Assembly (NCBI GenBank): GCA_036346245.1
Contig: CM070740.1
Location: forward strand, 18,296,128 to 18,360,127
Length of the DNA: 64,000 bases
Reading direction: 5' to 3'
Origin: Bonia amplexicaulis
Taxonomy: Eukaryota > Streptophyta > Magnoliopsida > Poales > Poaceae
Both the position numbers and the translations under genes were made by a program. The notes under the pieces are model-generated. The model searched no databases and was not told where the DNA came from. It was given only the letters and a program-made list of their open reading frames with translations. The first letter of the stretch is position 1. Every line of letters starts with the position of its first letter. This document shows positions 11,946 to 23,614 of the stretch, piece after piece.

Positions 11946-12786
11946 TCAGTCTGGTCCCACCATCGCTTCTTCATAGGTCTTAGGTTCATCGTTGTCTAAC
12001 AACAATATATCCGTTGTTGAGTAGTCAAGAACATGTACCTCTCGGTACACGACGTGACCTCTCGACCTCACGTGGTGCGGTGTGTCCACAACAGGTTCTT
12101 CAGCAGTTTGTTCATCTGTTGTGGTTACGTAGGGCTGAAAGCGTTTTCGGTGTTTCTCGAATTTCTTCAAGTTGCACCATGCTCCCACTATCCCTTCTTG
12201 AGAGAAACTCTTTCTCTAAGAAGGCACCATCTTGAGCGACAAACACTTTGCCTTCTTCTTGATTATAGAAGTAATATCCTTTTGTTTCCTTAGGATACCC
12301 GATAAAGAAGCATTTATCGAGTTGGGGTGAGCTTATCAGTTGTAAACGTTTTACATAAGTCTCACATCCCCAAATCTTAAGAAAAGACAAGCTAGGGCGT
12401 TGTCTGTCCACATCTCATATGGTGTCTTTTCTCGATTTTGATGGAACTCATTTAGTGTGAAAGCGGTGCATTTCAAGAGCGTACCCCAAAAGACAACGGA
12501 AGATCACGTGGCTCATCATGGGCGCACCATATCTAATAAGGTGCGATTTCTCGTTCGATACCCCATTCCATTGAGGTGTTAAAGGCGGAATCAATTGTGG
12601 AACAATTCCACAATCCTTGAGATGATTACCAAACTCATGGCTCAAATACTCGCCTCCACGATTAGATCGTAGAAACTTGATTGTCTTGCCTAAATGATTT
12701 TGCACTTCATTTTGGAATTCTTTGAACTTTTCAAAGGATTCGGACTTATCTTCATCGGTAGATATATCCATATCTAGTAAAGTCAT
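11946..12786 (-). pseudogene. degraded copia integrase of nested element
   Basis: Two minus-strand frames hold integrase core sequence (FLRSNRGGEYLSHEF, then PPLTPQWNGVSNEK at 12786-12448) and the downstream block (IWGCETYVKRL, CFFIGYPKETKGYYFYN at 12411-12112). A third frame at 12188-11946 carries the acidic linker into the RT region (DNDEPKTYEEAMVGPD). Frameshifts separate all three. Confidence 0.85.
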
Positions 12787-13391
12787 CGATAAAAGTTATG
12801 AAATCTTGAAAATCACCTCATTTGTTGAGCTCATTGGTCCACATACATCGAATGTACGAGTGCCAATAAGTCACTTGCCCGTTCACCTTGACCGGTGAAA
12901 GGTGCTTTTGTCATCTTGCCAAGTAAACAAGATTCGCATGTCTCAAATGATTCAAAATCAAATGAGTGCGAGAATACCATCTCTATGGAGCTTCTCCATG
13001 CGTTTCTCATTTATGTGACCTAGCGGCAGTGCCAAATAAGCGTGGGATTCAAATCATTCGATCGTTGCCTCTTTGTATTAATGTTATAGACCGATGACTC
13101 TTCAAGAGTAAGAACATATAACCCATTCACCAATGGAGTATGACAATAGAACATATCTTTGAAATAAAGAGAACAACCATTGTTCACGGATCTAAAGTCA
13201 TAACCTTACGCTTGTAAACATGAAGCGAAATAATGTTCTTGGAAAGAGATGGAACACAATAACAATTATTCAATTCCAAAACTAATCACGAAGGTAAAGA
13301 CAATGGCATGGTGCCAGCACCACCGCATGACAACTTTTGCTCCATTGCCAGCGAAGATCCACTTCGCTCCTCCTCAAACTTCTACTTCTTC

Positions 13392-15726
13392 TTAGCCCTG
13401 CAGCGATTTGCAAATGTGAGCAACCGATCCGGTATCAAATACCCAAGAATCGATAGATGAAGTAGCAAGATTGATTTCTATAACATTTATACCGGAGCGG
13501 AAGTCGTACTTCCTTCTTTTCTCAAGATCCTCCAAGTACTTTGGGCGTTCCTTTTCCAATGTCACGATTGCTTCTGATGGTAGCAATCGCATCGAGCAGG
13601 CCCTTCTTGACTTGCTTGGCCTTAGAACCGCTCGCGATCTCATCGGGAGCTAACTTTCTTTGACGCGCCTTTCTTTACATAGGGCTTGCCCTTGCCTTTC
13701 TGCATCATCATCACATGATGGTGCTTTTCTTAATGCTTTCCTCGGTGATTTTAGCATCCCATGCAACTCGACCAAGGTCTTGTCCATGTTGTTCATGTGA
13801 TAGTTCGAATGAATGGCTCAAAGCTCGAGGGGCGATGAAGAATCACATCGATAGCCAACTCTTGGCTAAGGGAAAACCAAGCTTTCCGGACTCTCAATGT
13901 AGCCAATCATCTTAATCACATGAGGGTGACGGATTCCCTTACGCAAGCCTGCACGCAAACAAGGACTTTGAAGTGTTGAACCTCTCACCTTGCTTGGTTC
14001 TCAAACATACCACGCAACCCCACAATGATATTGTAGGCATCGTGTTCTCATATTGCTTACAAGCTCGAGAGGACTTTGTGGCAAGCATGAGACAGCTCAC
14101 ATCAAGGTAATCATTCGTTTGCTTCTCATAAGTTTTCCGTGCGACCACGGTAGCATTATCGGGCAAGTCATCGGGATAAGGAGACTCAAGGATATGCTCC
14201 TTGCGCTCTTGCTTGAGAACAATTCTCGGTTGCGATACCAATCCAAAAGTTCGTTCCATTGAGTTTTCTTTCTCAAGAATAGATCGCAAATTAAAAGAAG
14301 CTGGATGCGGCATTAGTTGACATGATCTACAACAAAGAATATGCAAAGTTTAGCACTATGTTCATGTTTGATCTTCCATTAAACAATTTAACAAAGATAC
14401 TCCCACTATATGTTTTGTAATCGTCTTCCCTCTAACGACATATAGTGGTCAAGATCCATGTTCATCTAAGTTCTAGTGAGCTTTGGCATCCTTGCTAGAA
14501 ACTTAGTGGCGAGGTAAGCAACACTTGCTAATCACATCTTATGTGACTCTTGTTTGTTGGGTGGCATCCAATGCCCGGCTCCCAACACCATGCCCCAAGG
14601 CCCAAATCTAATTTGATAGCCTTGTCAAGTAAACCAATACTATGCATGTGGATGTCCAGACATCCACCCTATTAGATCAAGATAGTTGATGGTACTCGCT
14701 TTGGCGGACCTACCAAACAATGATCATGATTCTTATAAGCGCGACAATTGGAAGGGCATCAAAACAAATTCTTAATTTTTCTTGAGAGAAGCTATTCTAT
14801 CATGAAAAACTAACCCTTAGTTGGTATGGCATGAAAGAATAGTATGACAAGAAATAAACATCACATGCATATAATCACATTATCTTGTGAATGGTATGGC
14901 ATTTTGTATCGTAGTGGTCGCCATCGCCATGGTTCCACGGTGATATTCTTCGCCACACTTCTTGTCCTCTTTGTCATCATGCTTGAAGCCTCCATAGCAA
15001 AGAACTAAACTATTACAACTAATAGGTAGCAAATGAATTACATGAGGAACTCAAGCATCACAAGTCGACACGCGGTCGTTATACAATTAAAAACGACCTC
15101 AACCCGGTGTGATTAATCGACACACAGTAGCCAAAACACACATGCATCACATATGCATCTATGCCATACCATTCACATCATTCCTGCAAAAACAAGTTAG
15201 CGTAGAACATATTCTACATACGACATGAATGTGTTTCTATAACAATCTATGCGTATGCATAGCGGGTCCGTGACCGGTCGTGAGCGGCGGGGTCGAGGGA
15301 GCCCCCGCGGGTTGGCGTACCAAAACTCTCACGGAATTACATAGATCGCATCTATAAAATCGCTATGAAAATCTCATCGGGCGATCAAATCAACCCAAAC
15401 CGAGCCATTCAAAATGTCTCAATTTTCATTAGATCAATCACATCAATCATCGCGATCGGTATGCTTGAGGAGACCGCAACACAAGACCTCGATCTGTTGG
15501 CTCAATCTCTTGTTGTCTTGTGATTAGCCCGATGGTGTTACCGGTAGGTAGGGGCAAGTCGCGCGTACATCAAAGAAGGAGCACGAACTAATCTTTTGGC
15601 CACATGATGCTATCAACTCATACATATTCCAACCCCTTATGACCGATTGATCTAGTCCGTAATAGATCCAATCTATTACAACCGCATATCAACATATCGC
15701 GATCCGGATCGCAAACTAAGCAAGAT
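13392..15726 (-). pseudogene. degraded gag and protease of nested copia, plus 5' leader
   Basis: The protease active-site segment (SWVFDTGSVAHIC) is at 13643-13392, and a gag-like frame is at 14346-13939. From about 14350 to 15726 there is no open frame of note; this is the gag 5' part and untranslated leader between gag and the primer site. Confidence 0.65.
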
Positions 15727-15738
15727 GGCTCGATACCA
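15727..15738 (-). promoter_or_regulatory. primer binding site of nested copia
   Basis: GGCTCGATACCA on the + strand, one base from the right LTR. It is the initiator-Met tRNA type site but lacks the A of the usual ATCAGAG core. Confidence 0.8.
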
Positions 15739-15739
15739 C

Positions 15740-17119
15740 TAATGGATCGCGGTAGGCTACGAGGCGAAAACAAAATTTTCTACCGCGCACACAAGAACAT
15801 CATGCTTAAGGAGGATCATGGATCGTTACCACTAAACGCAGTGCAGTGAAGAAGAGTTGGAGAAGCCGATCCAACCACGCGTCGAGTAGTAGTGGAAGTA
15901 GTCGATCGTCCGAACCGATCGTCTCCTCCACGCGATCAACCACACCACGAGCGGATCCAATCAGAGGTTGTTGATGCCGATCAACGCCGCAACGGCGGCG
16001 CCTCCACGGTATCCACACGTCCGGGGGTGGGCGCCGATCGCGAGTGTACCGGCACTCATGCGGCTAGGGTTTGGCTCGGAGGTGGCGGCTACGGATTAGC
16101 TCGGGATTATCGGATCGTTCCCTCGGCCCTCGCCTCCATATATAGACCTCCTCACTTGGGCCTCGTGGACCGAGGCCCAATAGGAGTCTATCCGGATCTC
16201 TATCCGAATTGAGCCCATATCCGAATCACATTGAATTAGTGTTCCAACCCGTTAAGTGTGCGACCACAGCAGGTTCACGTATACTTGGTCGCGACCGAAA
16301 CACCTTCCGGTCACCACATTAATAGCGGCCTCTAGCAAGACATATTAACCCCAAAGTATACGTAAAGATCATATCAATTTGAACACGTAATGTTCTCATG
16401 TACTAATCCTTTGCCTCACGATATAGATTAAGCTCAAGGCGAGACTGTGTCATCCTCTTAATAGCTCAATCACTCTCTCGATTCCGTGATGGATTATAAA
16501 CTCGTGATTGACTCCTCAATCACCTTGGCATGGCCATGCACTTTCATAATCCATTACATCGAGGGGCCGAGATATCTCTCCCATAAGGAGGGGCAAATTC
16601 TATCTTGATCATTCACATCCCACTACATGTTTCATGGCAAACCCAAAGACTACTTTTATGACTACCCGATTCACGGAGTAGTGTTTAGTAGTCCCAAAGT
16701 AGCTACTACGCATCTTGGGAACCATGATGATCTCAAGTCTAAGGATTCCACATAAACACTACTTGAGACCAGCGATGACACTTGGAATCTCTGCGGTGTC
16801 TCATGGCGGGTCTATCCAACATATGTTCACTAACACATGTCCATATTATTGATTTGGTATCTCCATACCATGATCCATGAGACATGATCATCAATCAATA
16901 CATATGCTGATCTTTGAATCATATTTGTTCCTCATATGAAATATAATCAGGGATCATTTAGAAATAGCAACATTTTGGCATTAAGAGTCTCATGAATAAG
17001 TCACATACTCATTGATCAATAATGATAATGTCTATTTCAAGGAACAAAGCAATGTATCATAAACATAGTATGTGATATATTCAACATCTCCATGTTGCCT
17101 CTAGGGCATATCACCAACA
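15740..17119 (-). repeat. 5' LTR of nested copia
   Basis: 1380 bp, the promoter-bearing LTR for minus-strand transcription. It is directly followed by the right GGTAC duplication at 17120-17124. Confidence 0.93.
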
Positions 17120-17124
17120 GGTAC

Positions 17125-18217
17125 TACCAATATGCCTAATTTCCATACCTTTGCCATTCGCGCCATGAACTTGGTCCTGCCCATGATATTTGTCACGCAC
17201 CGTGAGCTTTTCTAGTTCCCCGGTGATGTGATCCGTAGCACCTGAATCAATGTACCAATTTGTGTCGACGCCGTAGACAGCATTGGCTACTTTTGCTTCG
17301 GGCTGGTAGTCTTCTTCGAATCTCCACCAGCACTCAAGAGCAATATGCCCTTGCTTGGAGCAGATCTGGCAAGTAGGGCGTGAATTACCTTTGCTAATTT
17401 CTCCCTTGTTGAAGTAGCTACGTCCTCCGCCACTGTTCTGGCTGAACATGCGCCCTCCGCGATTATTACCGCGGCCACCTCGTCCACGAGATCCTCCTCG
17501 GCCTCGCGAAGTGAAGCCACCACGACCTCGCATGGCGGCATTGGCTGAGGACTGAAAGTTTCCACCTTGCTTGGAGTTGTGGTATAGCTCTTGGCGTATG
17601 TCGAAGTTTTCCATCTGTGCATACAAATCTATGAGAGTGACAGGATCTGTTCTTGCATCAACTGCAGATACTAACGGGTTATAGTCGATGTCGAGACCCG
17701 CTAGTATATATGACACCATCTCGTCTTCTTGGACTGGTTTGCCGGCTGCAGCGAGCTCGTCACCAAGTGCCTTCATCTTTGCGAAATAGGCTGCTGTTGT
17801 CATGTTCCCTTTCTCGGCGTTTGCAAGCTGGATTCTTAGATTGTTGATTCGAGATCGTGACTGAGAGGAGAACATTGTCTCAACTGCAGTCCAGACCTCT
17901 CGGGCACTTGTCATGCCAACCACCTGAGTTAGCACTTCTTTGGATACAGAATTTAGAAGATATGAAAGAACCTGTTGATCCTGCGCCAGCCATTGGGAAT
18001 ACGCTGGATTGATCTCGACTGTCTTGCTTTTGTCAGCATGCTCGATGGTGATCATCTTTGGAGGTTCTTTGGCAGATCCATCCAGATATCCAACAAGTTG
18101 TGCTCCACGCACAGCAGGAAGGATTTGTGCCTTCCATAGGAGATAGTTCTCCCTTTTTAGCTTCTCGGAGACGCTGCCGCCGAGAGCCGTGGTCGTCGTC
18201 GTTGTTGAAGACGCCAT
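17125..18217 (-). CDS. copia gag with zinc knuckle and start of protease (outer element)
   Basis: Starts with ATG at 18217, 44 bases inside the primer site. It gives a UBN2-type gag core (LKRENYLLWKAQILPAV early, then the ARE-W-TVETMF and AYFAKMKAL region), an RGRGG-rich basic stretch, and a CX2CX4HX4C zinc knuckle (CQICSKQGHIALEC). It ends with the protease signature WYIDSGATDH. Gag forms the particle and binds RNA; the protease cuts the polyprotein. The frame is open until the nested insertion. The inserted length plus one duplicated target (8073 bp) is a multiple of three, and the frame on the far side at 9046 is the matching one, so the insertion interrupted a single open frame. Confidence 0.92.
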
Positions 18218-18260
18218 TGATTTGTTGATCTATGTGGAGGATGATGAGATGGAAGAGGTA

Positions 18261-18273
18261 GGCTCTGATACCA
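18261..18273 (-). promoter_or_regulatory. primer binding site of outer copia
   Basis: GGCTCTGATACCA on the + strand, i.e. TGGTATCAGAGCC on the element strand, complementary to the 3' end of initiator Met tRNA and directly next to the right LTR. Confidence 0.93.
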
Positions 18274-18497
18274 TGTGAAATTCTGGTGAAGCGTTTCAAC
18301 CCCTGTAGAGGCCGCAGCTGCGTGTTGATTTTATATATCGGGAACGACCTCACGGTGGCTTACGAGGATATGGAAGTTCTGAGCCAGAAGAAACAAGAAA
18401 GAAACTCTATATTAGGATTACAACCAATTCTATCCATCTATAGAGATTTTATCTTTAACACTACTTCTATCTTTAACGTAACATGCTATCTTTAACA
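18274..18497 (-). repeat. 5' LTR of outer copia element
   Basis: 224 bp, TGTGAAATTC...CTTTAACA, followed by the right AATAT duplication at 18498-18502. Confidence 0.95.
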
Positions 18498-18502
18498 AAT
18501 AT

Positions 18503-19703
18503 TACTTATACCATATCCTCACCTATATGTTTTTTCGGATTCGGTGTCGAATACAATCAGCCCAGATACAAATACGAATTCGGAATATACAGGTTTTCGG
18601 AAACGCTAATGGTCAGGATGAATACTTGATGGATTCGAATAGGACAACGAATAATATAGATAGATAGCGCGCGCATACAAAACGATACAAATAAATCACC
18701 ACATTTGTATTAGGCATTCCAGGGTCAGAATCTGGCACATACCACTGACTCAGCTATTCTTTATCCTCACAATTAGTATGGAATATGTTTAAGTAGGCAT
18801 CATAATTCGGACGTGTCTCTCGTACAGAAAGAAGAGATTTTACTCTAAAAATATCTCAAACTCCTCTTTCCAGCCCGAGCGACTATTAGTCCATCACACA
18901 CGCATCAGCAACTTGAGCTCCTGCTGTGCAAAGGGAGTCTGCTCGAAACACCAGGAGTCTGCACAAAGGGAGATGTTACAAAATATGTTTGAGAAAAGAA
19001 TCATCCATGCTCACAGTATTAAAAGTTTAAAACAAATATGCTTTACAAATTAAAAGGAATGTGGATGTATGTCTTATTAGTTATTCATTGGACCTTGCAG
19101 CCAACAAAGGATAAAAAACTAATAGCCATACTCATATGATACAGTTGTTAAATATAGCAGACAGACACAGCGAAATTCATCATTTCGGTAGAATTTCATC
19201 TAACAACTCAACATGCAGTATAAGAATATCGAATGAAGGCTAGTTTTCGCTAGATACATTAGCACTGGGCTTTGATCACCAGAACAAGCACATTGTGGTT
19301 CTCTCCCCCTCGTTTCCCGCGATTGAATGTCTTGCCTGCCGCATCAACATTAAATTGCTACTTCTGTACTTCACTAGCATAGTCATACAAACACAACATT
19401 GTAATCACTAATCGTAAGGATCCATTCGGAAATTTAATTCCCTTTTAAATTGACAATGAGTGACTGGCAAATAATCCTTAATTTGCACCCGATCCTGACT
19501 CTAATTGTTCACAGTTCTGCCTCTCAATCCAGTCCTACTATGTTCAACACAATGCAACAGGAAATTTCGCACCCAACACAAGGCACACGCTCCCTACCTA
19601 ACCGGAAGCACAACTACTCCAGTCCTCCATCCAAATGCTCAATGGCTCAGTTACTCAGACTAACGAATCAACAAACAATTAAGCAATCCACCGTAAACCT
19701 TAC
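18503..19703. other. probable intron sequence of the minus-strand gene
   Basis: AT-rich with no supported exon. It begins (reading minus) with a GTAAGG donor at 19703. Near 18520-18680 there is a GAATTCGGATTCGG-rich stretch resembling the inner part of the hAT-type repeat at 22123-22576. Confidence 0.5.
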
Positions 19704-20051
19704 CCCGGACGATGAGGACGAGGAGAAGCTCCCCGACCGGTTCCGCTCGGATCCTAGCTCCTCCGCGCCCCCAACCTTCGCCTCCGCCGCCTGCGCTACC
19801 GCTGCCGCCGCCTCCTCCTCGCTCCGCTTCTCCCCATCCTCCCCGCCGCCGCCGTCAATGGAGAAGCACCGCAGCCGGTCGCACCGCCTCAAGGCCCTCA
19901 GCCCCACCTTCAGCCTCCAGTCCAAGCACATGCCCCTCGAACAGCCCCACCGCGAGCTGGTCGAGGCGGGTGCGGAGGTCCTGGGCCTAGGGAGACGGCG
20001 GCGGGAGGCGGTGAGGTGGACGAGGGGCGAGCTCGCAAGTGCCGCGGCCAT
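19704..20051 (-). CDS. first exon of an unidentified, probably plastid-targeted protein
   Basis: An ATG at 20051 opens a GC-rich frame of exactly 116 codons ending in a serine run and glycine, directly followed by a strong donor (GGG|GTAAGG). The first 40 or so residues are rich in Ala, Ser, Thr, Arg and poor in acidic residues, as in chloroplast transit peptides. Then follow a Cys/Arg segment, a GGGGEDGEKRSEEE acidic stretch, an Ala-rich segment and a Ser-rich end, all low-complexity. The + strand frame over the same bases has no such structure. Downstream exons are not visible in the next 1.2 kb; a phase-compatible one lies beyond the copia element at 5552-5609. I cannot name the protein. 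Confidence 0.6.
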
Positions 20052-22114
20052 GGGGTGGCGCGTAGTGTGGAGTAGAGCGCCGTGCCGAGTTTGCCGGTAT
20101 GGTGGTCGGAGGATAGGGTGCGGTGCGGGGCAGAGGAGAGGAGAGTGGGGTTTCGTTTGGACGTAGCGAATCGGCGACGCATACTTTGGCCAAGTGCTTC
20201 TTCTGGATACCTAAGCGGATATTATCGATTTTATCGGCTGCTGATGTTATTCGGTTAAGTAACACCAATACCGAATTAGCTATGGAATTTGTTACCAAAT
20301 CTATCTCTAAACATTTAGCTACCATACTAAATTTGACCGAATACAATGTCAAATTGATTGAAAAAAACACAATCCGTTTGCACCTCTATCCATACCTCCA
20401 TTGCCTATCGTGCCACGCCGTCACCCCCTCATCCGTCCGCACACCGCATAGCCCTCCACTTCCAAGTCGGCAGCTGCGCATCGGCCCCACTTAGCCACTT
20501 CTTTACTAGTTAGGGTTTAGCTCCTTGACTCGACTTAATTGGATTCTAGTGCGACTTGGCCACTTTTTCACTAAGATGTCTTAAATGTGCGTCAGGAGTA
20601 GCCATTATCTTGCTATGAGATCGAGTTAGTTACATAAACCTTTACCTATTTCGGTAAGATTTCATTGTTATGGCTCCAAAAAGTCAAGAGTGTACCAAAT
20701 TGCAGAAAAACCACTTGGAAGTACATCAAAATTTAATTTCCCCTATAACTATTTTGTAGCACTTTCACCCCCACTCCCCCACCCCCAGTAGAACATAGTT
20801 GTTTGGAACCCATGTCGCTCGTTTTCATGCAAATTCAGATAACGTGGCCAACTTAGCTCTCCAGTGCAAAGTGGTTTTCCAAAATGGCGCAATGGTTGGA
20901 ACCGGAACCATTTTGGTAGTTTTTGTGTTAACTTTTCATCCTAATCTTCATAGCTCTATAGCTATTGAGGTGAATGATCAGTGAACACTTGAGGAAAATT
21001 TGAATACACCATTGACCCTCCCCTCTGTTACCAGACTGGTCCTTCAGGATCATTGCTACTGGGGTTTTGAAGGAGGCGAGGATGGGAATTTTTGATTTGT
21101 TTTCTTCTTCCCGCATAAATCTGGTTTTAGGAACAGGAAATGAGAAACAGACGTTTGAATGCTTGAATTTATTTACTTGACTTAATTAAAACATGGGCCT
21201 TTTCAATCAACCTAGTATTTAATATTTAATGGTATAGATTTGGGGAGACTTTTTTAGGTTTTTATAATAATTTGGTATGAACTAGCCATCGGTGAGTCGA
21301 AAATTTGAAGAAAAAAAAAATCAATTTGCTCTAGGGCATCACACCTCCCAAACGTTCCCATTATGTTGACCGACTCTTTGTTTTGTCAAAATCTAACTTG
21401 ACTCCTCAGATTGGCACCAATCTCTCAACCATTGATATTGTTGTCATCAAGTATTGGTGAACGCGGTTAAACGAGGATTTGAGGGCAATATCATAATTCA
21501 CCCGGTGCTCGTCTGATATGTCAGATGCTCTGCCAGCGGCCAGCAATGCTCAATGGTGAACGCGGCTTGACGACACCTTGATGCGTGAGTTACGCACGAC
21601 ACTAGCAGGACACCATGAAAAAAGTGTGCGCGGGTTAGTATTTTTATTTTATGGTTTATAAATTTTTAAATAAATAAATAGAATAGTTTTTTCGTCGTTT
21701 TTTTTAAAACATTTATGAAGACAGTGTTTTGAAACTACCGATCGCAGAAAAAAAAAGAACGCATCGCAGAAAAAAAAGAACGCCCTGCTCTCTCACCACG
21801 TGATGCTTCTTACATGTACACGACCTTTCTCGCATAACTCCTCCATATGTTAAGCGTCAAAAAGTGAACATTGGTGGTGGCTGAGATGGTAACATGAACT
21901 TTTCCCTGTAAGATAGCGTAACATTAGAGTTGTCCCACGGATTTCCCTGTATGGTTTGACAACAACGTACTTTTCTAGAATTTTGTATAGACAAAACAAT
22001 ACTTGAATAATACTCCAGAGTCGAGAGCCAACCAAACGTCAACAGCGGCCGTCTTCTCCGCTCTTCTACCAGAGCTTTTGGATGAAATGATCATCCGACG
22101 ACGATAAGAGCTTA
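20052..22114. other. intergenic region, no supported gene
   Basis: The 5' side of the minus-strand gene lies here. At about 20376-20395 a sequence close to CCGTTTGCACC resembles one end of the hAT-type repeat found at 22123-22576, but the matching other end was not found. 20520-22110 is AT-rich, with A/T homopolymers and no domain-bearing frame. Confidence 0.45.
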
Positions 22115-22122
22115 CTTGCAAC

Positions 22123-22576
22123 TAGCGGTGCAAACGGGTCGAGTTAATCCCGACCGATCCGGCATCGAATCCGATTGGTACCGAATCCGATTAGTACCGA
22201 ATCCGGAGAAAAAATATGGGTTAGGATATGGTAACAGCAATATCCGTCCCGAATCCGATACATTTTCAAGTTTGATTTCAGGTTAGTGCTACTATTTGAC
22301 GTTTCATTTTCTTTTACAATGGTAAAATAAAATCTTCCACATCAGCTATTAAGTAGTAACATCAAGTTCTTGACAGTACGTCATCCTACTACATTTGTTA
22401 TACTGCATGCATTCCTTACAAACAAGTAGGGGTGCAAACGGCTCGGGTTAATCCCGACCGATCCGGCACCGAATCCGATTGGTACCGAATCCGATTAGTA
22501 CCGAATCCGAAAAAAAATATGGGTTAGGATATGGTAACAGCAATATCCATTCGAATCCGATCCGTTTGCACCCCTA
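22123..22576. mobile_element. composite hAT-type MITE with 8-bp target duplication
   Basis: The outer ends are TAGCGGTGCAAACGG and its inverted partner CCGTTTGCACCCCTA, flanked by CTTGCAAC at 22115-22122 and 22577-22584. An 8-bp duplication and these ends fit hAT elements. A second left end (TAGGGGTGCAAACGG) starts at about 22430 and repeats the first 120 or so bases, so the unit is one partial and one full copy in direct order with about 165 bp between. Confidence 0.8.
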
Positions 22577-22584
22577 CTTGCAAC

Positions 22585-23614
22585 ACCCTGCTTACCAAAC
22601 TCCTGGTGTATCCTCGTATCATAATATCACTAAGAGTTTCGTTCAGACAGTTATAGGCCCCTTTTTTGGCTTTTTTTTTGTTTTGGTTTCGATTTTTTTG
22701 AAAGCCAAAATAAATAGGATTGTTTCTTCAAACAACTTCCCAAACTTTATCGTCTACCACCATCTAGAAAAGCGCAGACAAAAGCTATCAGCCGCAGCCC
22801 CAAAAAAATATGATCAAGGAAAATAATTTCGGACCAAAATTCACAAAATTCGCCAAAATTCGGATTTCTCGGCCCACCCCAAAAAAACCCAATCCGGTTA
22901 AAAAAATTCGGCCGATTTTGAATTTTTCGGCCCAACCAATCAACAATCAATTCCTGTACTGAATAGCAACAGTCAACAGTTGGCCCAAGCCACCAGGCAC
23001 CAATTTCCCTTGCCACAGCCCACCACCGAGTCAGCACCAGGCACCAGTTTCCTTTGACATCGGCCTTCCCCACATGAGAAGAGGTGGCACATGGAGAGGT
23101 GGCGCGACACCAGCATGGGAGAAGGCAATGCGGCGGCGCTAGCACCGGGGAAGCAGGGAGGTGGGGGAGGCGACGCCGGCAAGGGATAGGGAGCGGCGCC
23201 AGCAAAGGGAGAGGGAGAGGCTGCCATGGCGTAGAGGGGGCGTCAGGATTTAGTAATTTCTTGAATTCAAATTGGGGATTTGGTAGTTTTTTGAATTTAA
23301 ATTGTATTTTTGAATATTTCGATCGATTTTTTGTGAAAAATTTCGAAATTTCTGAAATTCGGTTTTCCCTGAACAACTGACCATAATTGTTTATCCAACT
23401 GAAATTTGGTACAAAAATTTATCTAAACCGAGATTGTTTTCCCTGAACATGACCGTAGCTTCACTGGATACCCGATGACAAATTTTATTGCCTCCCCATA
23501 CAACCGAAACGCATGCAGTCGATCAAATCGAAAAAGGAAAGATGTACACATATAGTAAACTTCTAAACAGGAAGCAGAGGAGCACATATGCCACTGGTCC
23601 AGTGGCCGGCTAGC
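22585..23614. other. repeat-derived intergenic sequence
   Basis: Contains T-rich runs (22660-22700), an AATTCGG/CCGATTTT-rich stretch (22830-22945) and a related inverted stretch near 23260-23390, with GC-rich sequence between. The minus frame 23376-22747 crosses all of these and has no domain; I see no gene. Confidence 0.4.

Larger units (their letters stand above)
9052..17119 (-). mobile_element. second complete copia element nested in the outer copia
   Basis: About 8.07 kb with LTRs of about 1.38 kb, flanked by GGTAC duplications. On its coding (minus) strand the LTR starts TGTTGGTGATATGCC and ends GATCCATTA, so the termini are TG...TA. A primer site, TGGTATCGAGCC (one base shorter than the usual TGGTATCAGAGCC), lies one base inside the right LTR. 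Internal gag, protease, integrase, RT and RNase H segments are all recognisable on the minus strand, in copia order, but are broken by many small indels. The two LTRs are nearly identical apart from scattered 1-3 base indels, so insertion looks recent while coding capacity looks lost; see findings for a possible technical cause. Confidence 0.93.
5640..18497 (-). mobile_element. complete Ty1/copia retrotransposon, interrupted by a nested copia element
   Basis: Both ends are 224-bp LTRs starting TGTGAAATTC and ending CTTTAACA on the + strand, flanked by the 5-bp duplication AATAT (5635-5639 and 18498-18502). Transcription is on the minus strand: the initiator-Met tRNA primer site lies directly inside the right LTR and the purine tract directly inside the left LTR. 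The gene order on the minus strand is gag, protease, integrase, reverse transcriptase, RNase H, as in copia elements. The element proper is about 4.8 kb; 9052-17124 is a later insertion plus its duplicated target. The short LTRs and compact gag suggest the Retrofit/Hopscotch (Ale) group, which is inference. The left LTR has a few differences from the right. Confidence 0.95.

Noticed and set aside
19450..20166. + strand frame of 238 codons
   Set aside because: It is antisense to the minus-strand exon at 19704-20051, which has a transit-peptide-like start and a strong splice donor; the + frame has no such structure.
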